Shown: piece after piece, positions 5,802-10,807 of the stretch | Layout: each line of letters opens with the position of its first letter | Numbering within the stretch: the stretch's first letter is position 1 | Assembly (NCBI GenBank): GCA_027858635.1 | Contig: JAQICG010000158.1 | Span: 1-10,807, forward strand | Direction: 5' to 3' | Length of the DNA: 10,807 nucleotides | From: Gammaproteobacteria bacterium | Lineage (GTDB): Bacteria; Pseudomonadota; Gammaproteobacteria; SZUA-229 | Notes under the pieces: model-generated | The model's database searches: none | Seen by the model: the letters and a program-made list of their open reading frames with translations, nothing else | What the model was told of the DNA's origin: nothing | Made by a program: the position numbers and the translations under genes

Positions 5802-7118
5802 TCAAACATACAGATCCCTCCGCGTCAGCGGCACCTGCGCCGGTTCGCCGTTCCTGTTGGTCGCCAGAATCTGGTACACGCCGATTGCGCCCTCATCAAA
5901 CTGCTGCGCGCAGGCCGCCATGTACAGGTGCCAGATACGATAGGTGGATTCCGGCACCAGGGGCTGCGCCTCGGCCTTGCGGCGTTCGAGCCGCGTGACC
6001 CAGTGCCGCAGTGTCAATGCGTAATGCCGCCGCAGCCCCTCCAGGTCGAGGATCTCGAAGCCGGCCCGCTCCATGACGCGCTGCACGTTGGCGATCGTAT
6101 CCAGTTCGCCATCGGGAAACACATAACGATTGATGAAGCGTGTGCCCACGGTCTTGCCCCAGCCTTCCTGATCCTGGGTGATGCCGTGGTTGAGGAACAG
6201 CCCGCCGGGCCTGAGCAGACGTTTCGCGATCTCGAAGTAGCGCGGCAGGTTCGCGAGGCCGACATGTTCGAACATGCCGACGCTGACAATCTTGTCGTAG
6301 CAGGCTTCCCCTTGCAGCTCGCGGTAGCCCCTGAGTTCCACCGTGACCCGGTCCTGCAAACCTTCGTCCCGAATGACTTCCCGCGCATGGTCATACTGGT
6401 TGCGGCTCAGGGTGATGCCGTGCGCATGCACACCGTAATGTTTCGCCGCCCAGCGGATCAGCGCGCCCCAGCCGCAGCCGATGTCGAGCAGGCGCTCACC
6501 GGGCTTGAGGCACAGCTTGCGGCAGATGTGGTCCAGTTTGTTGCGCTGCGCCTGGTCGAGACTGTCGTCCGGGGTTTCAAAATAGGCACAGGAGTAGACC
6601 ATCTGCTCATCGAGCCACAGCCGGTAGAAGTCATTGGAGACGTCGTAATGGAAGGCAATGGCCTCGCGGTTCCCGCCTCTCGAATGCCTTCGCCACGGCC
6701 ACAAGGACAGGACGTTGCGCCGCGCCGGTGCCGCGTTGATGGAAGCCGGTGCGCCGCCGATGCGCAGCGCCGTCAACAGGAAATCCGCCTTCTCGAACGC
6801 GGACAGGCGCAGGGACTGCAGATGTTCCTTCAGCCCCAGGGCCGCATAAAGGTCGCCCTCGACCTCCAACCTGTCCTGAATATAGGCCTCGGCCACGCGC
6901 AGCGGGTCACGGAAGAGAATGAGGTCACGCAACAGTCGCGGTTCACGAACGACCAGGGTGACCTCCGGCGTTCCGCTGCAGAAGCTCAAGGTATCCCCGT
7001 CCCACAACCGCACCGCCAGGCTGCCCGGGTAATCGCGGAATACGCGTTGCACAATCTGCCGGGCGCGGGCCGATGCGGTGAGATCCATTGATGCCGGTTG
7101 ACGTTGGTACAGGGACAT
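5802..7118 (-). CDS. cfa: Cyclopropane-fatty-acyl-phospholipid synthase
   Basis: This 438-residue SAM-dependent enzyme adds a methylene bridge to cis double bonds of membrane phospholipid acyl chains. It is membrane-associated from the cytosolic side. Family marks are FHYDVSNDFYRLWLD at 156-170, CAYFE at 177-181, the SAM site LLDIGCGWG at 210-218, GITLS at 234-238, GMFEHVG at 281-287 and the RPGG turn at 303-306. The N-terminal 140 residues form the usual lipid-binding extension. Length is close to E. coli Cfa, with a slightly longer N-terminus. The ATG at 7118 has only a weak GAAGAA ribosome site. The stop overlaps or closely precedes the CBS gene, suggesting coupling. Cyclopropane lipids are known to harden membranes against acid and oxidative stress. 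In this setting metal stress is a plausible trigger, which is inference. Confidence 0.93.
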   Translation of the reverse strand: MSLYQRQPASMDLTASARARQIVQRVFRDYPGSLAVRLWDGDTLSFCSGTPEVTLVVREPRLLRDLILFRDPLRVAEAYIQDRLEVEGDLYAALGLKEHLQSLRLSAFEKADFLLTALRIGGAPASINAAPARRNVLSLWPWRRHSRGGNREAIAFHYDVSNDFYRLWLDEQMVYSCAYFETPDDSLDQAQRNKLDHICRKLCLKPGERLLDIGCGWGALIRWAAKHYGVHAHGITLSRNQYDHAREVIRDEGLQDRVTVELRGYRELQGEACYDKIVSVGMFEHVGLANLPRYFEIAKRLLRPGGLFLNHGITQDQEGWGKTVGTRFINRYVFPDGELDTIANVQRVMERAGFEILDLEGLRRHYALTLRHWVTRLERRKAEAQPLVPESTYRIWHLYMAACAQQFDEGAIGVYQILATNRNGEPAQVPLTRRDLYV

Positions 7119-7173
7119 GGTCGATTCTTCGGTATAGTTGTTCAGTTATGTAGGTTGGGATGACGTCATAACA

Positions 7174-8310
7174 TTACGCATGCCGTTCCCGCCCATGCCG
7201 GCACCAGACACAACTGCAATCAACGTGATTGCAACTCTCGTCCTGGCGCTGGCTCTGGAAACGCCAGCGCGCCAGCGGCGCCAACAGCCCTTTGACGCGG
7301 GAGGGCCGGTAGTAGCGGTGCAACAGTTCGCGTGCATCAGAGTGGTTTTCCTGATGACGCAACAACCAGCGATAACCTCGGTTGCCCAGCAGGCTGTAGA
7401 GGGCGCGGTTTACCACCCCCGCCGTCATCAGCTCGCCCAGTACCTGCCGCCAGAGCCGGTCGTAGTCGCTGCCTTCGAGCAGACTGCGCGCGGACAGCAC
7501 CCCGGAAGTGATGGCCGCGCGCATGCCGAAGCCCCACAGGGTGTCCTGGAAGCCGGCCTGTTCGCCTACTACGGGATGCACCCCGGAACGCGCCATGCCC
7601 GGAACACGGAAATTGCCCACCCCGCCGTGCGCACGGGGATCGATCATCTCCAGCCCGACCAGGCGCTGGAACGCCGCAACGGTGCGCTGCACATACAGGG
7701 CTTCCTGCTTGAAGCCAGTGAACATACAGCTTTTCACCGTGCCCTTGCCGCCCATGACCAGCAGATAGGCGTATCCCTTCGGCGCGAGATCGTCTTCGCA
7801 GATCACCCCGAAACCGTCCGCCATGCGGGTGTCGAAGTGATAGCCGACGGCGATGGCATCGGCCGCCTTCGGGCCGGTGGCGAAGATGGCGGAGCCGTGT
7901 GCGTGCCGCAGCCGGCTGTTGAAGCGCACCTCCACCCCCAGTTCCTCGGCCTGACGCAGCAACGCCATGTCCAGCGTATCCGGCCCGGGACCGCGCACCA
8001 CCATGTAGAACAGCGGCGCATGGCTGTGGATGGCATACGGCATATCCCAGGCATCGAAGGCGGTACCCTGGCGACAGGGGAGCCGCTTGAAGCCGGTGGT
8101 AATCCCCATCTCCTGCAGCACGTTCAGCGTATCCTGCCGTGTGGTCCAGTTCTCCAGCCCCTGCAGGTCGCGCTTGAAACGGTAGCCTACTTCGGCTTGC
8201 GCCTCGTGCACGATGACCGGCCGCTCCGCGCGCGCCAGGGTGATGGCGGCCGCCAGCCCGGCCGGTCCGGCCCCGGCGATCTCGACTGTGCTGGTCTTGT
8301 CATTTGACAT
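7174..8310 (-). CDS. Geranylgeranyl reductase-like FAD-dependent oxidoreductase
   Basis: This 378-residue flavoprotein has the FAD-binding GAGPAG at 13-18. A later VVGEQAGFQDTLWGFGMRAAITSG-like stretch (about 247-270) corresponds to the second FAD contact of the geranylgeranyl reductase/PHBH group, and RGPGPDTLD lies at 106-114. Relatives reduce double bonds of isoprenoid chains or lipids, or act as hydroxylases. The substrate here is not evident. The C-terminus (358-378) is unusual: four Cys and two His close together (C360, H362, C365, C367, C370, H372), which could bind a metal ion or Fe-S cluster. The start has CGGAG about 6 bases upstream. It lies 55 bases before the CFA synthase gene, so both probably act on membrane lipids or quinones, which is inference. 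Confidence 0.85.
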   Translation of the reverse strand: MSNDKTSTVEIAGAGPAGLAAAITLARAERPVIVHEAQAEVGYRFKRDLQGLENWTTRQDTLNVLQEMGITTGFKRLPCRQGTAFDAWDMPYAIHSHAPLFYMVVRGPGPDTLDMALLRQAEELGVEVRFNSRLRHAHGSAIFATGPKAADAIAVGYHFDTRMADGFGVICEDDLAPKGYAYLLVMGGKGTVKSCMFTGFKQEALYVQRTVAAFQRLVGLEMIDPRAHGGVGNFRVPGMARSGVHPVVGEQAGFQDTLWGFGMRAAITSGVLSARSLLEGSDYDRLWRQVLGELMTAGVVNRALYSLLGNRGYRWLLRHQENHSDARELLHRYYRPSRVKGLLAPLARWRFQSQRQDESCNHVDCSCVWCRHGRERHA

Positions 8311-8386
8311 CGTGACTCCGATTACTGTGCTTGCACATTTCGTTAACAGGCAAACCGCCCGATCTCACTGTCGCGGTATCCGTCAA

Positions 8387-9592
8387 TCACAAATACCGCA
8401 GGTAAAACAAATAGAGCTTTTCGAACAGATTTTTCAGGCTGATCAACTTCTTCGAGCGGCGCGGAAACAGATTCCAGAAGGGTGGTTTGTTGTCGTCGGC
8501 CATATGCAACCACATCGCGTCATTCTCCATATTCAGGATGCAGGACAGTTCATGGCGATAAGTGTGCTTCGGTTGTTCGTCCTTCAGTACAGCCCGCAGG
8601 TTCCTGGCCGCCGCCTGGGATCGAAGCTGCGCCATGTGCGCCTGATGCGGAACCCACGGCGGCGGATTGTCGTGAGCGGCGCAATCCCCGGAGGCAAAAA
8701 CGCGGTTCAGTTCTCTGACCTGACCGAATTTATCGACATCAATCTGTCCACCCGCGGTAACCGGAAGACAGGATTCCTGAACCAGCCTGGAACCGGTAAT
8801 CCCCGGCGAATAGAGGATCAAATCGGCCTTGCGCAATGTACCGTCCGGATCGCGCATGCCCCCGGCGACGAATTCCGCCGGTTCGTAGCCGTAATCCAGA
8901 ATAATCCCGCGTTCCTGCAGCCTGTCGGTAATGGCGCCGGTTTCACCGGGACTGATATCAGGCGAGAAGAGATGAATTTCGAAGTTATCGCGTACGCCCC
9001 TTTCCTTCAGGACGAAGTCGAGAAGACAGGCGCACTCGTACATCTGCCCGCCGCGCCCGGCGACGAAACCGTCCAGTTTGTTGATCTTGAACCCCAGATA
9101 GAGGCTGCCCCGTTCCATGGCATCGAGCTCAAGCATGAACGCTTCCATATCGTCCGGCCCGCGACAGGGCGAAAAGGTGTGCTCGCGTGTGCCCGGTATG
9201 TCGTCTTCCAGAAAGGCCGGCCCGATACCCAGAAACAACGCATCGTTGTGGTAGGTGGCACCGTCAACGACAACGCTCCGCCCCCCGTCACGGATATCCG
9301 TGACTTTGCCTTCGATAAACCGGATGTTGCGGCGTTTCAGAAAGGGACGGATATCGATGGTTACGGACTGTGTATTCTTTTTACCGGTGATGAATTCCGG
9401 GATCGCGGGAAAGTAAATAAAACTTCCGGTGCCGATCACGGTTAACTCATAGCGGCTATACAGCCGGCGAAACAGGCGGCCCAGCACCACGGGGAAGACG
9501 GCGATCGCGAGAAAATATTGAATAAAAAACAGGGACGCGAACCCGTTGCCGACGATAATGATCTTTTTCTTCACACCAGAACCTTGATACAC
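8387..9592 (-). CDS. SQR/NDH-2-type FAD-dependent oxidoreductase
   Basis: This 401-residue pyridine-nucleotide-disulfide-type flavoprotein has a dinucleotide motif reading GNGFAS (15-20), with Ser in place of the third Gly. An extra hydrophobic/basic segment of about 20 residues lies before YFPAIPEFITG (60-70), the place of the F-x-P-x-L-x-E stretch of NDH-2 and sulfide:quinone reductases. GQMYECACLLDF (182-193) resembles the Cys region of the SQR/flavocytochrome c sulfide dehydrogenase group. ASGDCA (300-305) is the C-terminal FAD contact. The end (FEKLYLFYLRYL) is aromatic and amphipathic, as in monotopic membrane enzymes. Further Cys are at C143, C275 and C351. It may feed electrons to quinone from sulfide, NADH or another donor. 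The start is a GTG (9592) with GGGAGG about 9 bases upstream. SQR versus NDH-2 is not settled. Confidence 0.82.
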   Translation of the reverse strand: MYQGSGVKKKIIIVGNGFASLFFIQYFLAIAVFPVVLGRLFRRLYSRYELTVIGTGSFIYFPAIPEFITGKKNTQSVTIDIRPFLKRRNIRFIEGKVTDIRDGGRSVVVDGATYHNDALFLGIGPAFLEDDIPGTREHTFSPCRGPDDMEAFMLELDAMERGSLYLGFKINKLDGFVAGRGGQMYECACLLDFVLKERGVRDNFEIHLFSPDISPGETGAITDRLQERGIILDYGYEPAEFVAGGMRDPDGTLRKADLILYSPGITGSRLVQESCLPVTAGGQIDVDKFGQVRELNRVFASGDCAAHDNPPPWVPHQAHMAQLRSQAAARNLRAVLKDEQPKHTYRHELSCILNMENDAMWLHMADDNKPPFWNLFPRRSKKLISLKNLFEKLYLFYLRYL

Positions 9593-9635
9593 AGATTTTT
9601 ACCTCCCGGGTAATTTGATACCGATCGTTTTAGGA

Positions 9636-9776
9636 TCAGCCTTTTTCCTGTCTTGCGGCGAAAACGTTGTAAACGGGCACCCAGACCAGAGCGAAATACC
9701 AGCCGTAGCCATTGCTCTCGATCAGGCCCAGGAAAAACCTGCATCGCCTGTGCAGCCGACGAAAGTTCTGGTTCAA
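9636..9776 (-). pseudogene. Possible small membrane peptide or gene-end remnant
   Basis: A minus-strand frame ending in TGA at 9638-9636 reads, in its last 35 codons, FFLGLIESNGYGWYFALVW then VPVYNVFAARQEKG. That is one aromatic membrane helix with a polar end, which looks protein-like. The frame extends upstream into basic, non-protein-like sequence and into the hairpin. The only start near the good part is a weak TTG at about 9776. It may be the 3' end of a lost membrane gene or a real 47-residue peptide. I do not recognise the family. Confidence 0.25.
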
Positions 9777-9811
9777 CAATACCTGCCGATGAGCAGTACG
9801 CTTGGCGCAGC

Positions 9812-9844
9812 TGGGATACAGGCGAGTACACCGCCTGTATCCCA
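9812..9844 (-). terminator. 13-bp hairpin downstream of the Met-rich gene
   Basis: TGGGATACAGGCG pairs perfectly with CGCCTGTATCCCA around a 7-base loop. It begins 11 bases after the stop of the Met-rich gene, where a terminator would be expected. No T-run follows on either strand, so it is not a textbook intrinsic terminator. It could instead protect the 3' end of the mRNA or be a palindromic repeat element. Confidence 0.55.
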
Positions 9845-9855
9845 ACAGACCCGGA

Positions 9856-10314
9856 TCAACGGCTCCGCATGCGCTCGCGCTCCTGCTGGTGCTCCATCAT
9901 CTGCTCCATCATCATCTGCATCATGTCCATGCGCTGCTGCATCATCTCGGGTGACATTCCTTTGCCGGCGCTTTCGCCGCTTTTACCCATCTTGCCGCTC
10001 TGGCCTTCCTTACCCATCATCATGCCGCCCTGACCTTTCTTGCCCATCATGTCGCCGCCCATCTGCTTCATCATCTGCTGGCGGCCGCCCATCATCTCGT
10101 TCATCTGGCCCATGGTCTCGCGCATATCATTCATGTGCTGCTGCATAAGATCCATGTGCTTGCCCTGGTCATCGGTTTTGCGGGCCTGCTCCATGGTGTG
10201 ATTCATGTTCTGCATGCGCTCCTGCATGTTCATCATGCCACCGCCTTGTTGTGCAGCGGAGGCCGCCATGCTGGTTATCATAAGAATTCCGAACACTACT
10301 GTTTTATGTTTCAT
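9856..10314 (-). CDS. Secreted Met-rich protein, probable periplasmic copper/silver binder
   Basis: This 152-residue protein has a signal peptide (MKHKTVVFGILMITSMAASA, cleavage probably after ASA at about 20). In the mature part about 35 of 132 residues are Met, arranged as MM, MMM and MxxM clusters, with several His, Gln and Glu and no Cys. The middle is Gly/Lys-rich (GKKGQGG, GKSGESAGKG), and the flanks look helical or coiled-coil-like. Met clusters bind Cu(I) and Ag(I) in the oxidising periplasm, as known from CusF/CusB and CopA-type Met motifs. The assignment here rests on composition and context. The start at 10314 is chosen because AGAGGA lies 8 bases upstream and the signal peptide begins there. 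A longer reading from 10350 would add 12 polar residues with no ribosome site. Some relatives are annotated only as hypothetical. Confidence 0.8.
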   Translation of the reverse strand: MKHKTVVFGILMITSMAASAAQQGGGMMNMQERMQNMNHTMEQARKTDDQGKHMDLMQQHMNDMRETMGQMNEMMGGRQQMMKQMGGDMMGKKGQGGMMMGKEGQSGKMGKSGESAGKGMSPEMMQQRMDMMQMMMEQMMEHQQERERMRSR

Positions 10315-10356
10315 TATCAATTTCCTCTTGTTGTCATAGATGTGCTTCAATTATGC

Positions 10357-10388
10357 GGTTGGCATCGCTCCTCGGGAGATAGCCAACC
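10357..10388 (-). terminator. Hairpin between the SHOCT and Met-rich genes
   Basis: GGTTGGC (10357-10363) pairs with GCCAACC (10382-10388). An inner CTCC/GGAG stem (10368-10371 with 10375-10378) closes a 3-base loop. It follows the SHOCT gene stop by about 32 bases. There is no clear T-run, so attenuation or mRNA end protection are alternatives. Confidence 0.45.
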
Positions 10389-10420
10389 ACCTTAACGCTC
10401 CTTTACTATTCACTCTCCGA

Positions 10421-10648
10421 TCAGTCTTCAAGTTCGCGTCTCTTTTCCTGGTATTCCTCCTGATCGATTTCACCGCGCGCATAACGCTTTTCCAGGATCG
10501 ATAGCGCACTGTCTTTCCAGCGGCCGCCGCGCGGAGCATTACCCGCCATCATGGCTTTCACTGCAGCAACTATCACCACGATCACAAGCAACCAGAATAT
10601 CCACATAAAACCGCCACCAAAAAACATGCTGCCACTGCCACTCATCAT
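10421..10648 (-). CDS. SHOCT-domain small membrane protein
   Basis: This 75-residue protein begins MMSGSGSMFFGGGF, has one membrane helix (about 14-33, MWIFWLLVIVVIVAAVKAMM), a short Gly/Arg linker, and ends with a SHOCT motif (ALSILEKRYARGEIDQEEYQEKRREL). SHOCT motifs are short C-terminal helical hairpins thought to mediate oligomerisation. Their precise role is unknown. The start at 10648 has GGAGA 6 bases upstream and lies one base after the stop of the P-II-like gene, so translation is probably coupled. An in-frame reading from 10705 overlaps that gene and lacks protein-like sequence. Small SHOCT membrane proteins are common in copper-resistance clusters. Confidence 0.85.
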   Translation of the reverse strand: MMSGSGSMFFGGGFMWIFWLLVIVVIVAAVKAMMAGNAPRGGRWKDSALSILEKRYARGEIDQEEYQEKRRELED

Positions 10649-10649
10649 G

Positions 10650-10807
10650 TCAGCTCTCCATGAAGTCGTGGATGTACACCAGCTCTTCCACCGGGAGCAC
10701 GGCAATGATCCCTTCGCTCTCGAGTCCTTTGTGTACGGTTCGGGCGATCGCTCTCACCACCTCGTCCGCCTGATCCGCTGGCGTGAATATCTCCACGCGA
10801 ACGCAAT
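10650..10807 (-). CDS. P-II-like regulator, C-terminal part (cut by right edge)
   Basis: The last 52 codons are visible, reading from the window edge through RVEIFTPADQADEVVRAIAR and SEGIIAVLPVEELVYIHDFM to a TGA at 10652-10650. The beta-strand GIIAVLPVEELVYI at the end of a ferredoxin-like fold matches the C-terminal part of P-II/GlnB-like proteins (GxGxIxVxPVExxxxI). Small P-II-like proteins of this kind occur beside CusA/CzcA-type heavy-metal efflux genes, and nucleotide- or metal-dependent regulation of the pump is suspected. The N-terminal half, with the T-loop, is outside the window, so a true nitrogen P-II cannot be excluded. The gene is directly followed by the SHOCT gene. Confidence 0.7.
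   Translation of the reverse strand, partial: CVRVEIFTPADQADEVVRAIARTVHKGLESEGIIAVLPVEELVYIHDFMES

Larger units (their letters stand above)
9593..9855. other. Gene-poor stretch with a hairpin and one odd peptide frame
   Basis: These 263 bases lie between the Met-rich gene and the flavoprotein gene. I see only the strong hairpin at 9812-9844 and the membrane-like frame ending at 9636. No convincing promoter box was found. Confidence 0.5.

Noticed and set aside
7160..7169. ATGACGTCAT palindrome upstream of the CFA synthase gene
   Set aside because: A 10-base palindrome is short, no matching promoter boxes were found nearby, and CRE-like sites have no bacterial meaning. It may be an operator but there is no support.
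8326..8337. TGTGC-TT-GCACA inverted repeat between the two flavoprotein genes
   Set aside because: Only 5-base arms, no T-run and no recognisable regulator consensus. Likely chance.
5799..9445. Plus-strand open frames of about 390-430 codons opposite the CFA synthase and both flavoprotein genes
   Set aside because: None contains recognisable motifs, and each mirrors a minus-strand gene with strong family motifs. Their length reflects codon bias of the opposite strand.
9893..9960. CATCAT-rich low-complexity DNA resembling a microsatellite
   Set aside because: It is the codon pattern (ATG) of the Met clusters in the secreted protein, not an independent repeat.
10315..10350. Longer start of the Met-rich protein at 10350
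   Set aside because: It would put 12 polar residues before a complete signal peptide and has no ribosome site. 10314 has both.
1..10807. CRISPR arrays, tRNA or rRNA genes, insertion sequences
   Set aside because: No regularly spaced repeats, no cloverleaf-like or rRNA sequence, and no transposase motifs or flanking inverted repeats were seen. The only repeats are the CBS-YHS duplicate, the domain repeats and the EEK repeat.

Overview
All convincing genes in this window lie on the minus strand, so transcription runs from high to low coordinates. The base composition is GC-rich, with proteobacterial Shine-Dalgarno spacing and protein families. Together with the metal-handling content, this suggests a proteobacterium, perhaps a gamma- or betaproteobacterial chemolithotroph, carrying a metal-resistance or metal-stress island. 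I cannot name a species.

Right part (10807 to about 9600). This holds the end of a P-II-like small regulator cut by the window edge, then a SHOCT-domain membrane protein starting one base after it, then a secreted, extremely Met-rich protein. Hairpins follow both the SHOCT gene and the Met-rich gene. A 263-base stretch follows, with a strong 13-bp hairpin and an unexplained membrane-like peptide frame. P-II-like and SHOCT genes beside Met-rich periplasmic proteins are typical neighbours of copper/silver RND efflux systems, which would lie off the right edge.

Middle part (9592 to 4375). This is a run of closely spaced genes: an SQR/NDH-2-type flavoprotein, a geranylgeranyl-reductase-like flavoprotein with a Cys-rich tail, a cyclopropane-fatty-acid synthase, a CBS-domain protein overlapping or abutting it, a 63-residue YHS protein, and an isoprenylcysteine-methyltransferase-like membrane protein. 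The last gene has an apparent +1 frameshift near its start.

Left part (4301 to 1). The largest gene encodes a 1019-residue fusion: an NAD-dependent epimerase/SDR domain, an EEK-repeat linker, three heavy-metal-binding Cys domains with His-rich spacers, SPW membrane repeats, a VKOR-like domain with a CxxC, and more SPW repeats. Next comes a decayed second copy of the CBS-YHS pair. Its CBS gene has lost exactly 324 bases in frame at a 3-base microhomology, and its YHS gene is cut after 21 codons and joined to the tail of an unknown membrane protein. A YHS plus HMA-fold protein with a His-rich tail follows, then the start of an unknown membrane protein running off the left edge.

Working interpretation (inference): a membrane-modifying and redox module (CFA synthase, GGR-like, ICMT-like, VKOR-like and SQR-like enzymes) that is physically and genetically fused to metal-binding modules (HMBD, YHS, His- and Met-rich segments). 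It may repair or remodel the envelope, or manage thiols and quinones, under metal stress.
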